From contig NZ_QZFU01000013.1 in NCBI RefSeq assembly GCF_003598715.1, forward strand, positions 1 to 64,000: 64,000 nucleotides of DNA, written 5' to 3'. Below are positions 17,819-28,979 of the stretch, piece by piece (the stretch's first letter is position 1; each line of letters opens with the position of its first letter). The position numbers and the translations under genes were made by a program. The DNA comes from Nocardia panacis (GTDB lineage Bacteria > Actinomycetota > Actinomycetes > Mycobacteriales > Mycobacteriaceae). The notes beneath the pieces were generated by a model, which worked only from the letters and a program-made list of their open reading frames with translations, ran no database searches and was not told the DNA's origin.

Positions 17819-19039
17819 CTCGTGCTCCGGCCGGGCGGGCAGCGGTGGCGTCGGGAATCCCAGGAACACGGTCGAATCCGCGACCGGTTCCTCGGGCAGC
17901 GGTGGGAGGCCCGGATGACGGCCGGCACGGAGGAACATCCCCACCATGGCACCGGTGATGAGCAGTCCGCCCGCGACCAGCGCCGGTGTCTCCACATGGT
18001 GGTAGCCCTCGGCCTCGACGACCCGCGCCGCGGCCACCAGCATGACCCACAGCAGCGAGGTCGGAATCAGCAGCTTCCAACCGAGATTCATGAACTGGTC
18101 GTAGCGCAGCCGGGGCAGGGTGCCGCGCAGCCAGATGAACACGAACAGGAACGTCCACACCTTGGCGGTGAACCAGAGCACCGGCCACCAGCCCGAATTC
18201 GCGCCCGCCCACAGGTTGAGCGGGAACGGCGCGTGCCAGCCGCCGAGGAACAGCGTGGTCGCCAGCGCCGAGACCGTCGCCATATTCACGTATTCCGCCA
18301 GCATGAACATGGCGAACTTGAGCGAGGAGTACTCGGTGTGGAAACCGCCGACCAGTTCGCCCTCGGCCTCGGGCAGGTCGAACGGCGCCCGGTTGGTCTC
18401 GCCGACCATCGAGACGCAGTAGATGGCGAAGGAGGGCAGCAGCAGGAAGACGAACCAGGTGCCGTTCTGGGCGTTCACGATTCCCGAGGTGGCCATGGTG
18501 CCCGCGTGCAGGAATACCGCCGCGAAGCACAGCGCCATCGCGATCTCATAGGAGATGACCTGCGCGGTGGAACGCAAGCCGCCCAGCAGCGGATAGGTCG
18601 AACCCGATGCCCACCCGGCCAGCACGATCCCGTACACACCCACCGAGGTGATGGCCAGGATGTAGAGCACGGCCACCGGCAGATCGGTGAGCTGCAGCAT
18701 GGTGCGCTGCCCGAAGACCGACACCTCCGGCCCGAACGGGATGACCGCGAAGGCCATGAATGCCGGAATCACCGAAATGATCGGGGCCAGAATGTAGATC
18801 GGCTTGTCGACGATGGCGGGGACGATGTCCTCCTTGAGCGCCATCTTCACCCCGTCGGCGAGGCTCTGCAGCGAGCCGTACGGGCCGACCCGGTTGGGGC
18901 CGATGCGCATCTGCATGCGCGCCACGATCTTTCGCTCGGCCACCACCGCCACCAGCGGGGTGAGCAGCAGGAACACGAAGACGGCCAGCGATTTGGCGAT
19001 GACCAGCCACAGCGGGTCGTGACCGAAGAGCTCACTCAT
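17267..19039 (-). CDS. nuoHI: Fused NuoH-NuoI complex I subunit frame
   Basis: A single 590-aa frame without any stop. Residues 1-400 are NuoH, the quinone-chamber membrane subunit, with eight helices and signatures [20 protein letters not shown] and [15 protein letters not shown]. Residues 408-590 are NuoI, a peripheral subunit with two 4Fe-4S motifs, [12 protein letters not shown] and [12 protein letters not shown]. In relatives these are separate genes. The junction [17 protein letters not shown] reads like a NuoH tail. ATG 19039 overlaps the nuoG end by 8 bases. Either a real fusion, a lost stop codon, or a sequencing slip; an internal ribosome site and ATG at 17818 could still produce free NuoI. 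Confidence 0.9.
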   Translation of the reverse strand: MSELFGHDPLWLVIAKSLAVFVFLLLTPLVAVVAERKIVARMQMRIGPNRVGPYGSLQSLADGVKMALKEDIVPAIVDKPIYILAPIISVIPAFMAFAVIPFGPEVSVFGQRTMLQLTDLPVAVLYILAITSVGVYGIVLAGWASGSTYPLLGGLRSTAQVISYEIAMALCFAAVFLHAGTMATSGIVNAQNGTWFVFLLLPSFAIYCVSMVGETNRAPFDLPEAEGELVGGFHTEYSSLKFAMFMLAEYVNMATVSALATTLFLGGWHAPFPLNLWAGANSGWWPVLWFTAKVWTFLFVFIWLRGTLPRLRYDQFMNLGWKLLIPTSLLWVMLVAAARVVEAEGYHHVETPALVAGGLLITGAMVGMFLRAGRHPGLPPLPEEPVADSTVFLGFPTPPLPARPEHEMAGPGLLDPLAGFAVTAATMFKKPNTEFYPEQKVPTAPRYHGRHQLNRHPDGLEKCIGCELCAWACPADAIFVEGADNTEAERFSPGERYGRVYQINYLRCIGCGLCIEACPTRALTMTNEYELADDNRADLIYEKDRLLAPLAPGMQAPPHAMQPGTTEADYYLGMVGPDQSEQAGLEGAAR

Positions 19040-21512
19040 GGCGGTGCTCCTTGTTCCTCTCGTCGGCGCGGTGCAGGCGCACCAGGCCGCCGGGCTGGAC
19101 GGCCAGGTGCTCGCCGACCGCCGAGCCCGGCGAGTTCAGCGGCAGCCAGACCACCCGGTCGGGCAGGTCGGTGATGAGCAGCGGCAGCGTGATCGCGCCG
19201 CGTTCGGTGGCGACGGTGACCGGATCGTTGGGCGCCGCACCGATTTCCGCCGCGGTGGCCGGGGACAGGCGCACCACCGGCCTGCGGGCGATACCCGCGA
19301 GATTCGGTTCGCCGTCCTGCATGCGGCCCAGGTCGAGCAGCATGCGCCAGCCCGCCAGGATCGCGGCGCCCGCCTCCGGGGCGGCCTGCGGACCGGGCAG
19401 ATGATCGGGCGTGGCTGCCGCGGGGCCGTCCCAGGCGCCGAGTTGGTCGAGTTCGGCACGGGCACTGGCGGTATCGGGCAGGCCGAGACCGACCTTCATC
19501 TCCTGCGCGATGGCATGCAGCACCCGCTGATCCGACAGCGGCGCGGCGGTGCGGCGCACGGTGGCATCGGCCAACGCGGCATCGAACGGGCGGGGCCTGC
19601 CCTCCCAGGTGCGGAAGGTGCCGGACTTCTCCATGGCCGTGGCCACCGGGAAGACCACATCGGCGCGCTCGGTGACGGCGCTATGGCGCTGTTCGAGGCT
19701 GACGACGAAGCGGGCCGCGTCGACGGCGGCCAGCGCCGCCGCCGGATCGGGCAGGTCGGCCGGATCCACACCACCGATGACCAGCGCGCCCAGCGTCGGC
19801 GCGGCCGCCAGGATGGCGGCGGTGTCGCGCCCCGCGTGCATCGGGAGGTCCGGCACATTCCACACCGAGCGAACCTGTTGGCGCGCACGGGGATCGGCGA
19901 CCGGACGACCGCCGGGCAGCAGCCCTGGCATGGCCCCCGCCTCGACCGCGCCGCGCTCACCCGCCCGGCGCGGCACCCACGCCAGGGCGGCGCCGGTGGC
20001 TTCGGCCAGCCGCAGGGCCGCCGACAGCGCGCCGGGTGCGCAGGCCAGTCGCTCGCCCACCAGAATGACCGCGCCCGGCTCGCGCAGCATGCGCGCCGCG
20101 GCCTCGAACGCGGAAGGCGCTGCCGCGTCGAGGAATTCGCCGACCCGCAACGCGTCCATCGTCCGCGCCTCCGCGCCCGGCGCGGCCTGCAGCAGCGTGC
20201 CGGACATGCGCTCGAGTCCGCGCGAGGCGAACGCCGCGACGGACGACACCGCCAAGCCACGTTTGCGCGCCGCTTTCCGCAGCCGCAGGTAGAGGATCGG
20301 GCACTCCTCCTCCGGTTCGAGCCCGACCAGCAGCACGCCCGGCGCACCCTCGACCGACTCGTAGGTCACCCGGGCGGGGCGACCCGCGACGGCGGCGGCC
20401 AGGAATTCGGCCTCCTCGGCCGAATGCGCGCGATTCCGGAAGTCGATATCGTTGGTGCCCAGTGCGATTCGCGCGAATTTGGCGTAGGCGTAGGCATCCT
20501 CCTCGGTGCCGCGCCCGCCCACCAGCACACCCGCGTTGCCGAAGGCGGCGGCCAGCCCCTCGGCGGCCCGCGCCAGCGCCTCGGACCAGGAGGCGGGGGC
20601 GAGGGTGCCGTCCCAGCCGCGCACCAAGGGTGTGGTGAGGCGGTCGGGCTCGGTGGCGTAGGCGAAGGCCCAGCGGCCCTTGTCGCAGTTCCATTCCTCG
20701 TTGACCCGCGGATCGTCACCGGCCAGGCGGCGCAGCACCTTTCCGCGCCGATGATCGGTGCGCTGGGCGCAACCGGCCGCGCAGTGCTCACACACATTCG
20801 GGCTGGAGACCAGGTCGAACGGGCGGGCACGGAAGCGGTAGCTGGTGCCGGTCAGCGCGCCCACCGGGCAGATCTGCACGGTGTTGCCGGAGAAGTAGGA
20901 GTCCAGCGGCTCGGCCTGCGCGGTGCCGACCTGCTGCAGCGCACCGCGTTCCAGCAGTTCGATGAACGGGTCGCCCGCCACCTGCTGGGAGAAGCGGGTG
21001 CACCGCGCGCACAGCACGCAGCGTTCCCGATCCAGCAGGACCGCGCTCGACAGCGGAATCGGTTTGGGATAGGTGCGTTTCACGCCCTCGAAGCGGGATT
21101 CGGCGCGGCCGCTGGAGATGGCCTGGTTCTGCAGCGGGCATTCACCGCCCTTGTCGCAGACCGGGCAGTCGAGCGGGTGGTTGATCAGCAGCAGCTCCAT
21201 CACCCCCTCCTGCGCCTTGTCGGCGGCGGGGGAGCTCACCTGGGTGCGCACCACCATGCCCTCGGTGACGGTCATGGTGCAGGAGGCCACCGGTTTGCGC
21301 TGCCCCGCCACCTCGACCAGGCACTGGCGGCACGCGCCGACCGGATCGAGCAGCGGATGATCGCAGAAGCGGGGGACCTGGATCCCGACCAGTTCGGCGG
21401 CGCGGATGATCAGCGTGCCCGCCGGGACGTGCACGGTGGTGTCGTCGATGGTGACGCTCACCAGGTCGGCGGGAACCAGCCCGCTGGTATCGGCATCGAC
21501 TGTCGCGGTCAT
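19032..21512 (-). CDS. nuoG: NADH-quinone oxidoreductase subunit G
   Basis: 826 aa. The N-terminal 2Fe-2S ferredoxin domain ([15 protein letters not shown]) is followed by the [14 protein letters not shown]is-Cys3 cluster site, a second 4Fe-4S set ([10 protein letters not shown] with QICPVGAL), and a CEHCAAGC motif with a fourth Cys (EWNCDKGRW) for the off-path N7 cluster. The rest is a molybdopterin-oxidoreductase-like domain that has lost its cofactor. The start is ATG 21512, overlapping the nuoF stop, although the frame is open upstream. Confidence 0.96.
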   Translation of the reverse strand: MTATVDADTSGLVPADLVSVTIDDTTVHVPAGTLIIRAAELVGIQVPRFCDHPLLDPVGACRQCLVEVAGQRKPVASCTMTVTEGMVVRTQVSSPAADKAQEGVMELLLINHPLDCPVCDKGGECPLQNQAISSGRAESRFEGVKRTYPKPIPLSSAVLLDRERCVLCARCTRFSQQVAGDPFIELLERGALQQVGTAQAEPLDSYFSGNTVQICPVGALTGTSYRFRARPFDLVSSPNVCEHCAAGCAQRTDHRRGKVLRRLAGDDPRVNEEWNCDKGRWAFAYATEPDRLTTPLVRGWDGTLAPASWSEALARAAEGLAAAFGNAGVLVGGRGTEEDAYAYAKFARIALGTNDIDFRNRAHSAEEAEFLAAAVAGRPARVTYESVEGAPGVLLVGLEPEEECPILYLRLRKAARKRGLAVSSVAAFASRGLERMSGTLLQAAPGAEARTMDALRVGEFLDAAAPSAFEAAARMLREPGAVILVGERLACAPGALSAALRLAEATGAALAWVPRRAGERGAVEAGAMPGLLPGGRPVADPRARQQVRSVWNVPDLPMHAGRDTAAILAAAPTLGALVIGGVDPADLPDPAAALAAVDAARFVVSLEQRHSAVTERADVVFPVATAMEKSGTFRTWEGRPRPFDAALADATVRRTAAPLSDQRVLHAIAQEMKVGLGLPDTASARAELDQLGAWDGPAAATPDHLPGPQAAPEAGAAILAGWRMLLDLGRMQDGEPNLAGIARRPVVRLSPATAAEIGAAPNDPVTVATERGAITLPLLITDLPDRVVWLPLNSPGSAVGEHLAVQPGGLVRLHRADERNKEHRHE

Positions 21513-22834
21513 CGCGCCTCTCCTGCCTCGGCCCACGCGGTCGAGCGCGCGGGGTCGAACGGACAGTCGCCGAGCCGCAGATGATCCAGATACTCCGCGC
21601 GGAAGTGCTCCAGCGAGGAGAAGATCGGGCTGGCCGCGCCATCCCCCAAGGCGCAGAACGACTTTCCGTTGATGGTGTCGCTGATGTCGAGCAGCTTGTC
21701 CAGATCCGCCTCGGTGCCGTGCCCGGCCTCCAACCGCCGCAGCAACTGGACCAACCAGTAGGTGCCCTCCCGGCACGGGGTGCATTTGCCGCAGGATTCG
21801 TGGGCGTAGAACTCCGTCCAGCGCAGGACCGCGCGCACCACGCAGGTGGTGTCGTCGAAGATCTGCAAAGCCTTGGTGCCCAACATGGATCCGGCGGCGG
21901 AGACACCCTCGTAGTCGAGCGGGACATCGAGGTGTTCGGCGGTGAACAGCGGGGTGGACGATCCGCCGGGCGTCCAGAACTTCACCTCGTGGCCGCGCCG
22001 CACCCCGCCCGCCAACTCCAGCAGCTCCCGCAGGGTGATGCCGAGCGGGGCCTCGTACTGACCCGGCCGCGCCACATGGCCGGACAGCGAATACAGCGTG
22101 AAACCGGGCGATTTCGCACTGCCCATGGACCGGAACCAGCCGATGCCATTGCGAATGATGGCGGGCACGCTGGCGATCGACTCCACATTGTTGACCACGG
22201 TCGGGCAGGCGTACAGACCCGCTACCGCCGGAAACGGCGGCCGCAGTCGCGGCTGCCCCCTGCGGCCCTCCAGCGAATCGAGCAGCGCCGTCTCCTCACC
22301 GCAGATGTAAGCGCCCGCCCCCGCGTGCACCACCAGTTCCAGGTCGTAGCCGGAGCCGAGGATGTCGCTACCCAGATATCCGGCGGCGTACGCCTCGGCG
22401 ACGGCGGCTTGCAGCCTGCGCAGCACCGGCACCACCTCGCCGCGCACATAGATGAACGCGTGCGCGGCGCGAATGGCGTAGGCGGCGATGATCACCCCCT
22501 CGATCAGGGTGTGCGGGGTGGCCAGCATGAGCGGAATGTCCTTGCAGGTGCCGGGTTCCGACTCGTCGGCATTGACCACCAGGTAGTGCGGTTTGGTCAC
22601 GCCGTCGGGGCCGGGACCCTGCGGGATGAAGCTCCACTTCATCCCCGTGGGGAAACCCGCGCCGCCGCGGCCGCGCAGGCCCGCGTCCTTCACCGTTTGG
22701 ATGACCTGATCCGGCTCCATCCGAAGCGCCCGCGCCAGCGCCTCATAGCCCGCGCGGCGCCGATAGCCCGCGAGGGTCCAGGAATCCTGGTCGTCCCAGT
22801 GCGCGCTGAGCACCGGGGTGAGCGTCGTCGTCAT
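21509..22834 (-). CDS. nuoF: NADH-quinone oxidoreductase subunit F (NADH-binding)
   Basis: 441 aa. It shows the NADH-binding [16 protein letters not shown] loop, the FMN site [19 protein letters not shown], and the C-terminal 4Fe-4S site [15 protein letters not shown]. It oxidises NADH and passes electrons through FMN to cluster N3. ATG 22834 overlaps the nuoE stop, and the end overlaps nuoG (21509-21512). Confidence 0.97.
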   Translation of the reverse strand: MTTTLTPVLSAHWDDQDSWTLAGYRRRAGYEALARALRMEPDQVIQTVKDAGLRGRGGAGFPTGMKWSFIPQGPGPDGVTKPHYLVVNADESEPGTCKDIPLMLATPHTLIEGVIIAAYAIRAAHAFIYVRGEVVPVLRRLQAAVAEAYAAGYLGSDILGSGYDLELVVHAGAGAYICGEETALLDSLEGRRGQPRLRPPFPAVAGLYACPTVVNNVESIASVPAIIRNGIGWFRSMGSAKSPGFTLYSLSGHVARPGQYEAPLGITLRELLELAGGVRRGHEVKFWTPGGSSTPLFTAEHLDVPLDYEGVSAAGSMLGTKALQIFDDTTCVVRAVLRWTEFYAHESCGKCTPCREGTYWLVQLLRRLEAGHGTEADLDKLLDISDTINGKSFCALGDGAASPIFSSLEHFRAEYLDHLRLGDCPFDPARSTAWAEAGEAR

Positions 22835-23550
22835 GCGTCCTCCGGGTCGGGGGCCGTCATCCCGCGCTCCTTGGCGATGCGCAGGCCGATCACGGTGGGC
22901 TCACCCGGCGCGCCCTCCAGCACGCCGGGACGCTCGTCCGGGAATCCGGCCAGGATGCGGGCGGTCTGTTTGAAGGTGCACAGCGGCGCACCGCGCGTCG
23001 GGGCGACCTGTTCGCCCGCGCGCAGCGAATCCGCCAGGGCCAGTGCCGATTCCGGGGTCTGGTTGTCGAAGAACTCCCAGTTCACCATGATGACCGGTGC
23101 GTAGTCGCAGGCCGCGTTGCACTCGATGTGCTCCAGGGTGATCGCACCGTCGGGTGTGGTCTCGCCGTGTCGCACACCCAGATGCCGTTGCAGCGCGGCC
23201 ATGATGGCGTCCCCGCCCATGACCGCGCACAGCGTATTGGTGCACACCCCGACGTGGTAGTCGCCGGTGGGTTCGCGCCGGTACATGGAATAGAAGGTAG
23301 CCACGGCGGTGACCTCCGCGCCCGTCAGATCCAGTTGCTCGGCGCAGAATTCGATCCCGGTGCCGGTGACGCACCCCTCCTCCGCCTGCACCAGATGCAG
23401 CAGCGGCAGCAGTGCCGAACGCGGCTGCGGATAGCGGGCGATGATCTGTTTGGCGTCGAGTTCGAGCCGCTCGCGCACGAACGGCGGATACGGTTCGGGC
23501 CTGGCACTCAATGTCAGCAGGATCGGGGTGCTCATCGGCTCCTCGCTCAT
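22831..23550 (-). CDS. nuoE: NADH-quinone oxidoreductase subunit E
   Basis: 239 aa, thioredoxin-like 2Fe-2S protein with CTNTLC and [10 protein letters not shown], giving the four cluster ligands for N1a. The N-terminal helical bundle has [21 protein letters not shown]. The C-terminal tail of about 80 residues is longer than in E. coli, as usual for actinobacteria. Start ATG 23550 overlaps the nuoD stop; ATG 23535 (MSTPILL) is an alternative with GAGGAG close upstream. Confidence 0.95.
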   Translation of the reverse strand: MSEEPMSTPILLTLSARPEPYPPFVRERLELDAKQIIARYPQPRSALLPLLHLVQAEEGCVTGTGIEFCAEQLDLTGAEVTAVATFYSMYRREPTGDYHVGVCTNTLCAVMGGDAIMAALQRHLGVRHGETTPDGAITLEHIECNAACDYAPVIMVNWEFFDNQTPESALALADSLRAGEQVAPTRGAPLCTFKQTARILAGFPDERPGVLEGAPGEPTVIGLRIAKERGMTAPDPEDA

Positions 23551-24890
23551 CGGTCGACACCGCCCATCAGCGGATCGATACTGGCGACCGAGGCGATGAC
23601 ATCGGCGACCATGCCGCCCTCGCACATGGCCGCCACCGCTTGCAGATTCGTGAACGAAGGGTCGCGGTAGTGCACCCGATACGGGCGGGTGCCGCCATCG
23701 CTGACCATGTGCACGCCCAGCTCCCCGCGCGGGGACTCCACCGCCACGTACACCTGGCCCGCGGGCACCCGGATGCCCTCGGTGACCAGTTTGAAGTGGT
23801 GGATCAACCCCTCCATCGACTTGCCCATGATGCGACCGATGTGGGCGGGCGAATTGCCCAGACCGTCGGGGCCGAGTTGCAGATCGGCGGGCCAGGCGAT
23901 CTTCTTGTCGTCCACCATGACCGGGCCGGGACGCAACCTGTCCAGGCACTGCTCGACGATCTTGAGCGACTCCTTCATCTCCTCCACCCGGATGACGTAG
24001 CGGCCATAGGCATCGCAGCCGGTGGTGGTGGGGATGTCGAACTCGTATTGTTCGTAACCGCAATAGGGTTGGCTCTTGCGCAGGTCGTGCGGGAGGCCGG
24101 TGGCGCGCAGCACCGGACCGGTGATGCCGAGGGCCATGCATCCGGTCAGATCCAGGTAGCCGACATCCTGGGTGCGGGCCTTCCAGATCGGATTGTAGGT
24201 GAGCAGCTTCTCGAGATCGCGCAGCCGCTTGGGCAGAATGTCCAGCAGCTCACGGACTTTCGTGACACCGTCGGCGGGCAGATCCTGAATCAGGCCACCG
24301 GGGCGGATGAAGGCGTGATTCATCCGCAGGCCGGTGATGACCTCGAAGACATCGAGGATGAGTTCGCGCTCGCGGAAACCGAACAGCATCGGGGTGATCG
24401 CGCCCAACTCCATCCCGCCGGTGGCCAGGCACACCAGATGCGAGGAGATCCGGTTGAGCTCCATCAGCAGCACCCGAATGATGGTGGCGCGCTCGGGAAT
24501 CGCCTCGGTGATATCGAGCAGCTTCTCCACCCCGAGGCAGTAGGCCGTCTCGTTGAAGAACGGCGCGAGGTAGTCCATGCGGGTGACGAAGGTGACGCCC
24601 TGGGTCCAGTTGCGGAATTCGAGATTCTTCTCGATCCCGGTGTGCAGGTAGCCGATACCGCAGCGGGCCTCGGTGACGGTCTCGCCCTCGATCTCCAGGA
24701 TGAGCCGCAGCACGCCGTGCGTGGACGGATGCTGCGGACCCATATTGACGACGATGCGCTCCTCGCGCGCCTCGCCGAGGGCCGCGGCGACCTCGTCCCA
24801 GTCCTGGCCGACCACGGTGACCACGGTGGGCTCCGGAGGCGGGGCGCTGCGTTCGCCCGTCGCGTCCGGGCGGGTGTCGGTGTCATTCAT
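23547..24890 (-). CDS. nuoD: NADH-quinone oxidoreductase subunit D
   Basis: 447 aa, the 49-kDa-type subunit homologous to the large subunit of NiFe hydrogenases. It contains [15 protein letters not shown], the quinone-pocket signature, and later ELNRISSHL and [15 protein letters not shown]. Together with NuoB it forms the ubiquinone/menaquinone reduction site. A 74-bp gap with a hairpin separates it from nuoC, the largest gap in the operon. Confidence 0.97.
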   Translation of the reverse strand: MNDTDTRPDATGERSAPPPEPTVVTVVGQDWDEVAAALGEAREERIVVNMGPQHPSTHGVLRLILEIEGETVTEARCGIGYLHTGIEKNLEFRNWTQGVTFVTRMDYLAPFFNETAYCLGVEKLLDITEAIPERATIIRVLLMELNRISSHLVCLATGGMELGAITPMLFGFRERELILDVFEVITGLRMNHAFIRPGGLIQDLPADGVTKVRELLDILPKRLRDLEKLLTYNPIWKARTQDVGYLDLTGCMALGITGPVLRATGLPHDLRKSQPYCGYEQYEFDIPTTTGCDAYGRYVIRVEEMKESLKIVEQCLDRLRPGPVMVDDKKIAWPADLQLGPDGLGNSPAHIGRIMGKSMEGLIHHFKLVTEGIRVPAGQVYVAVESPRGELGVHMVSDGGTRPYRVHYRDPSFTNLQAVAAMCEGGMVADVIASVASIDPLMGGVDR

Positions 24891-24908
24891 CTGCTACACC
24901 TTCCGATC

Positions 24909-24935
24909 GAAACCCGGTGGCCGCGCGCGGGTTTC
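24909..24935 (-). other. Hairpin in the nuoC-nuoD spacer
   Basis: GAAACCCG (24909-24916) pairs with CGGGTTTC (24928-24935). It sits in the 74-base gap between nuoC and nuoD, where all other junctions except nuoA-nuoB are overlapping or tight. It could be an RNA processing or attenuation point; there is no T-run. Confidence 0.4.
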
Positions 24936-24964
24936 GCGCGCGGGCCGCATATGACGCCCACTCA

Positions 24965-25723
24965 TCAGCTATAGGCCCTGCGCTCGTCGGGCGGCGGGAT
25001 GCGCGCGCCCTTGTACTCGACCGGGATACCGCCGAGCGGGTAGTCCTTGCGCTGGGGATGTCCGCGCCAGTCGTCGGGCATGGTGATGCGGGTCAGCGAG
25101 GGGTGGCCGTCGAAGCGGAGACCGAAGAAGTCGTAGGTCTCGCGCTCGTGCCAGTCCGTGGTGGGGTACACCTCGTACAGCGAGGGAAGGTGCGGATCGG
25201 CGTCGGGCACCGACACCTCGAGCCGCAGCCGCCGATTGTGCGTGATGGACATGAGCGGATACACCGCGTGCAATTCGCGGTCCGTCTCCTCCGGGTAGTG
25301 CAGGCCGCTGACGCCCAGACACAGTTCGAAGCGCAGCGCGGCCTCGTCGCGCAGGGTGCGCGCCACGGCGGGCAACTGCTCGCGGCGCACGTGCAGGGTG
25401 AGTTCGCCCCGGAAGACCACCACCTTCTCCAGCGCGTCCTCCAGGTGAATCCCGCGCTCGGACAGGGCGTTTCGCAAGAGGGCGACCACATCGTCGAAAT
25501 AGTCGCCGTAGGGCGGCGGTGTGCCGCCCGGCAGGCTGACCGGTGCGACCAACCTGCCGTAGCCGGAAGTGTCGCCCGATCCGCTCACACCGAACATGCC
25601 CCGGCGCACGCCTATCACCTCGGCCCCCTGCGCCGCGGTGTCTTCCCCCGCCGGGGTGTTCGTTCCGAGGCCGTGCGAATCGGCCTGCGGCTTCTGGTTA
25701 TCCGTCTCATCGTGGGAGGTCAT
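24965..25723 (-). CDS. nuoC: NADH-quinone oxidoreductase subunit C
   Basis: 252 aa. The C-terminal half carries the 30-kDa-subunit signature [20 protein letters not shown] and the terminal [15 protein letters not shown]. The first 60 residues are a hydrophilic, low-conservation extension. It is a structural subunit of the peripheral arm. Start ATG 25723 overlaps the nuoB stop by 4 bases. Confidence 0.96.
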   Translation of the reverse strand: MTSHDETDNQKPQADSHGLGTNTPAGEDTAAQGAEVIGVRRGMFGVSGSGDTSGYGRLVAPVSLPGGTPPPYGDYFDDVVALLRNALSERGIHLEDALEKVVVFRGELTLHVRREQLPAVARTLRDEAALRFELCLGVSGLHYPEETDRELHAVYPLMSITHNRRLRLEVSVPDADPHLPSLYEVYPTTDWHERETYDFFGLRFDGHPSLTRITMPDDWRGHPQRKDYPLGGIPVEYKGARIPPPDERRAYS

Positions 25724-26274
25724 CGCAGCAGACCCTCCATGCGAATGGTCGGCGTCGCGGCTAGGGCGGCGGCCTCGGCGGCCCGCACGGCCTGCTCGCG
25801 ATTGACCCCGAGCGGCATCTCCTGGATCTTGGCGTGCAACGTCAGGATCGCGTGCAGCAGCATCTCCGGGCGCGGCGGGCAGCCGGGCAGGTAGATATCC
25901 ACCGGGACGATGTGGTCCACGCCCTGGACGATCGCGTAGTTGTTGAACATGCCGCCCGAGGAGGCACAAACACCCATGGCCAGCACCCATTTGGGCTCGG
26001 TCATCTGGTCGTAGATCTGGCGCAGCACCGGGGCCATCTTCTGGCTGACCCGTCCGGCCACGATCATCAGATCCGCCTGGCGCGGCGAGGCGCGGAACGC
26101 CTCCATACCGAAGCGCGCCAGATCGAATCGACCCGCGCCCGTGGCCATCATCTCGATCGCGCAGCAGGCCAGACCGAAGGTGGCGGGCCACAGCGAACCC
26201 TTGCGCAGGTATCCGGCGAAATCCTCCACCGTGCTCAGCAGAAAGCCACTGGGCAGTTTTTCCTCGAGACCCAT
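25720..26274 (-). CDS. nuoB: NADH-quinone oxidoreductase subunit B
   Basis: 184 aa. Ligands of the terminal N2 cluster are visible: the tandem cysteines in [10 protein letters not shown], then [10 protein letters not shown] and [10 protein letters not shown]. It passes electrons to quinone with NuoD. The start ATG 26274 begins 50 bases after the nuoA stop. Confidence 0.97.
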   Translation of the reverse strand: MGLEEKLPSGFLLSTVEDFAGYLRKGSLWPATFGLACCAIEMMATGAGRFDLARFGMEAFRASPRQADLMIVAGRVSQKMAPVLRQIYDQMTEPKWVLAMGVCASSGGMFNNYAIVQGVDHIVPVDIYLPGCPPRPEMLLHAILTLHAKIQEMPLGVNREQAVRAAEAAALAATPTIRMEGLLR

Positions 26275-26324
26275 ATCCGACCGACACTCACTTCCACTGT
26301 GTTGCTACGGATTTCGGCGCGCGC

Positions 26325-26705
26325 TCAGTCCCAGCTGAGTCCGCCGCGTTTCCATTCGTAGGCGTAGGCCACCGAGACGTTGACGATGAACAGCGCCATC
26401 GCGGCCAGACCGAAGAGACCGAGCGCATCGAAGTGGACAGCCCACGGGTAGAGGAACACGATCTCGATGTCGAAGATGATGAACAGCATGGCGGTGAGGT
26501 AGTACTTCACCGGAAAGCGTTGCCCGGTAACGTTTCCCGGACCGCCTGCCACGGCGTGCGGTGTCGGCTCGATACCGCACTCGTAGGCTTCGAGCTTGGC
26601 CCTGTTATAGCGCTTGGGGCCGACCAGCGCCGCCGCGACGATGGAGAACACCGCGAACGCGGCCGCGACCGCGCCGAGGACCAGGGCGGGCACTTCGATA
26701 TTCAC
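26325..26705 (-). CDS. nuoA: NADH-quinone oxidoreductase subunit A
   Basis: 126 aa, three transmembrane helices, with the conserved loop YECGIEP and the segment FIIFDIEIVFLYPWAV. It is the first structural gene of the operon. The start is GTG 26705 with GGAGGGGAA about 9 bases upstream. The 176-bp gap before it, to the receiver gene, probably contains the main nuo promoter. Confidence 0.96.
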   Translation of the reverse strand: MNIEVPALVLGAVAAAFAVFSIVAAALVGPKRYNRAKLEAYECGIEPTPHAVAGGPGNVTGQRFPVKYYLTAMLFIIFDIEIVFLYPWAVHFDALGLFGLAAMALFIVNVSVAYAYEWKRGGLSWD

Positions 26706-26762
26706 GACTGCACTTCCCCTCCATATATGACAGATGATTGGTCATGCAGTAGCTCGCACCTC

Positions 26763-26778
26763 TGTGAGCTAGGGCACA
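26763..26778. promoter_or_regulatory. CRP-like site upstream of nuoA
   Basis: TGTGA, 6 bases, GCACA: one mismatch from the Crp/GlxR/Cmr consensus (TGTGA-N6-TCACA). It lies about 60 bp upstream of the nuoA start, where an activator or repressor of a respiratory operon would be expected. It is a pattern match only. Confidence 0.35.
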
Positions 26779-26881
26779 GACTACAACCGACCTGCCTGGA
26801 AGGTCCCGTTTTCGCCGCCGAGTTTGATCTCGGTTGCGGGGACTATTCATGAGCGAAACGGGGGTAATCGACCGGTTGGAA

Positions 26882-27292
26882 TCAGGCCGCGTCGCGGGCG
26901 CGCAACAGGGATACGACGGCCGCGGTCAGCGCGATCGGATCGATCGGATGCGACACGGCGGCCTCGGCCCGCGACCAATTGGCCAGCCAGGCATCGTCCG
27001 GGCGGCCGGTGAGCACGAGAATCGGTGGGCAGACCGAGATCTCGTCCTTCAACTGCTTGGCCAGGCCCAGTCCGCCCGCGGGCGTGGACTCGCCGTCGAG
27101 GATGGCCAGGTCGATCCCGCCCGCGTCCATCCGCTCGACCACCACCGGCGCGGTGGCCACCTCGAGGAATTCCAGCGCGGGTAGATCCGGATGCGGATTC
27201 CGGCCGAGGGCCAGCAGCACTTGGCCGCGGGTATCGGCATCATTGCTGTAGACCAGAACCCGCAGCGGGGCGGTACGCGTCGCATCGGCCAC
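26882..27292 (-). CDS. Stand-alone receiver-domain protein next to nuo (Rv3143-like)
   Basis: 136 aa made of one CheY-like receiver. There is an acidic pocket near the start (YSNDADTRGQ), a phospho-acceptor Asp in DLAILDGES, and the conserved Thr/Ser position in ILVLTGRP, but the canonical Lys is replaced around SHPIDP, so the switch may be atypical. No output domain. GTG 27292 appears leaderless (TACCAT at 27300-27305, 7 bases away). In mycobacteria the homologue Rv3143 lies next to nuoA and has been linked to complex I; the same neighbourhood here supports a role in controlling complex I rather than DNA binding. Confidence 0.8.
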   Translation of the reverse strand: MADATRTAPLRVLVYSNDADTRGQVLLALGRNPHPDLPALEFLEVATAPVVVERMDAGGIDLAILDGESTPAGGLGLAKQLKDEISVCPPILVLTGRPDDAWLANWSRAEAAVSHPIDPIALTAAVVSLLRARDAA

Positions 27293-27438
27293 GTTCGCGA
27301 TGGTACGACGCGAACGGCCCCGCCGGTGGCAGGTTCACCCGGATCGATCCGCGCGTCGCGGGAGCGAGCCGCGTCTCGGGACCGAATCGAAAGACGATCG
27401 CAAGTCGCCCGCAAGACGATCCCGGTAGAGTCCGGAAA

Positions 27439-28977
27439 ATGCGGGGAGATCTCACATCGGCGCTGATCTACACCGATCTGTGGACCGACGAAATGCTAAC
27501 CGGCTCCGGCATTCCCGTGTTCGACGTGCCGCTGGTGCTCATCGGCAGCGGCATCGGATCCTTCGTCACCTATGACATCCTGCGCATCTACGGAGTGCCC
27601 GCGCGTTCGATGGCGGTGCTCGGCCCGCAGGACGTGCCGTGGAGCTCCTACGAATACCTGGTGACCTGCTCGCAGATCCCGCGCGCCGAGCGACTGCGCA
27701 GCGACTCCGCCTCCGAACCCGACAACATGTGGGGCTTCCCCTCCTACGCGGTGCGCGAGGCGTTCGCGGAGAAGACCCTCGCGCCGCTGTGGAATGTGCT
27801 CACCGAACCGATCCTCAGCAATTACTACACCCCGCGCGCGGGACAGGTCTTCCTCGGCATGGAGCGGGAATTCCGCCGCATCGGCTATTCGGACTCCCTG
27901 CGCAAAGGGCAGGTGCGCATGGTGCGCAAACGCGCGGGCGGTGGCTATTTCACCATCCTCACCCCGCCGCAGGGGACCGCGCCCACCAAACGCGTCGCCT
28001 TCCGCAGCGCGTATGTGCATGTGGCCGTGGGATATCCGGGCCTGAAACTACTGCCCGACCTCCAGGAATACCGGGAGCGCTATCGCGACCCGACCAGGGT
28101 GGTCAATGCCTACGAACCGCACGAGCACGTCTATCAGGCCCTACAGCGCAGACCGGGTGTCGTCATGATTCGCGGCAGCGGCATCGTGGCCAGTCGAGTC
28201 CTGCAACGCCTCATCGACGATCGCGACCGGCTGCACTTGGATACGCGGATCCTGCATTTGTTCCGCCACTACATCGCCAAACCCCGCGGACCTGCTTTCC
28301 GGAGCCGCCGCCCCGGCGGCGACGGCTGGTCCTATCAGGGTTTCAACTATCCGAAATCGGTGTGGGGCGGACAACTGAAGGCAAAGATGCGCAGGCTGCA
28401 AGGCGACCAACGCGCCGAGGCGTATCGCCGCTTCGGCGGCACCAGCACCCCGATCAGGAATACCTGGCGCGCCCAGTTGCGGCGCGGTCGCCGGGAGGGG
28501 TGGTATCAGGTGATGGCGGGCACCGCGCGGGATCTGCGGCCCGCCGCACCCGGCGGCGTGCGGACCACCATCGTGCCGGATCCCTCGGCCCCACTGCCAT
28601 TTCCACCACCGACGCAGCCCTTCGACAGCACCGTCGACTACATCATCGACTGCACCGGACTCGAAGCCGATATCCGCGAACACCGTTTGCTGGCCGACCT
28701 GCTCGACCACACCGGAGCGGGCCGCAACCCGGTGGGGCGCCTCGATGTGGACACCACCTTCGAATTGATCGGCACCCGCAGCGGCGGCGGCCGCGTCTAT
28801 GCCTCCGGCAGCGCCACTCTCGGCGGTCCATTCCCTGGCGTCGACACCTTCCTGGGATTGCAGATCGCCGCGCAGGAGATCGCCGACGATCTCGCCGCCC
28901 TCGGGTTCTGCCCGCGCATGGGGCCGCTGCGCTCGGCGCGGCAATGGTGGCTCTGGATGACCGACAAGAAGATCTGA
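27439..28977 (+). CDS. FAD/NAD(P)-binding protein of unknown substrate
   Basis: 512 aa. The dinucleotide fold VPLVLIGSGIGSFVTYDIL is at residues 30-50, a second nucleotide-like motif VVMIRGSGIVASRVLQRLID in the middle, and a C-terminal GVDTFLGLQIAAQEIADDLA helix after YIIDCTGLEAD. This layout resembles class B flavin monooxygenase or FAD-dependent oxidoreductase folds, but I do not recognise the family. ATG 27439 is probably leaderless: TAGAGT lies at 27426-27431. The gene is followed after 2 bases by a membrane protein and then an FHA protein, apparently one operon. Confidence 0.65.
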   Translation: MRGDLTSALIYTDLWTDEMLTGSGIPVFDVPLVLIGSGIGSFVTYDILRIYGVPARSMAVLGPQDVPWSSYEYLVTCSQIPRAERLRSDSASEPDNMWGFPSYAVREAFAEKTLAPLWNVLTEPILSNYYTPRAGQVFLGMEREFRRIGYSDSLRKGQVRMVRKRAGGGYFTILTPPQGTAPTKRVAFRSAYVHVAVGYPGLKLLPDLQEYRERYRDPTRVVNAYEPHEHVYQALQRRPGVVMIRGSGIVASRVLQRLIDDRDRLHLDTRILHLFRHYIAKPRGPAFRSRRPGGDGWSYQGFNYPKSVWGGQLKAKMRRLQGDQRAEAYRRFGGTSTPIRNTWRAQLRRGRREGWYQVMAGTARDLRPAAPGGVRTTIVPDPSAPLPFPPPTQPFDSTVDYIIDCTGLEADIREHRLLADLLDHTGAGRNPVGRLDVDTTFELIGTRSGGGRVYASGSATLGGPFPGVDTFLGLQIAAQEIADDLAALGFCPRMGPLRSARQWWLWMTDKKI

Positions 28978-28979
28978 CC

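Noticed and set aside
19038..21584. 848-residue plus-strand frame opposite nuoG
   Set aside because: Low-complexity Arg/Gly/Ala antisense shadow; NuoG on the minus strand has all its cluster motifs.
24909..24935. nuoC-nuoD hairpin as an operon terminator
   Set aside because: No T-run follows, and nuoD and the rest of the operon have no separate promoter that I can see, so it is kept only as a structural element.
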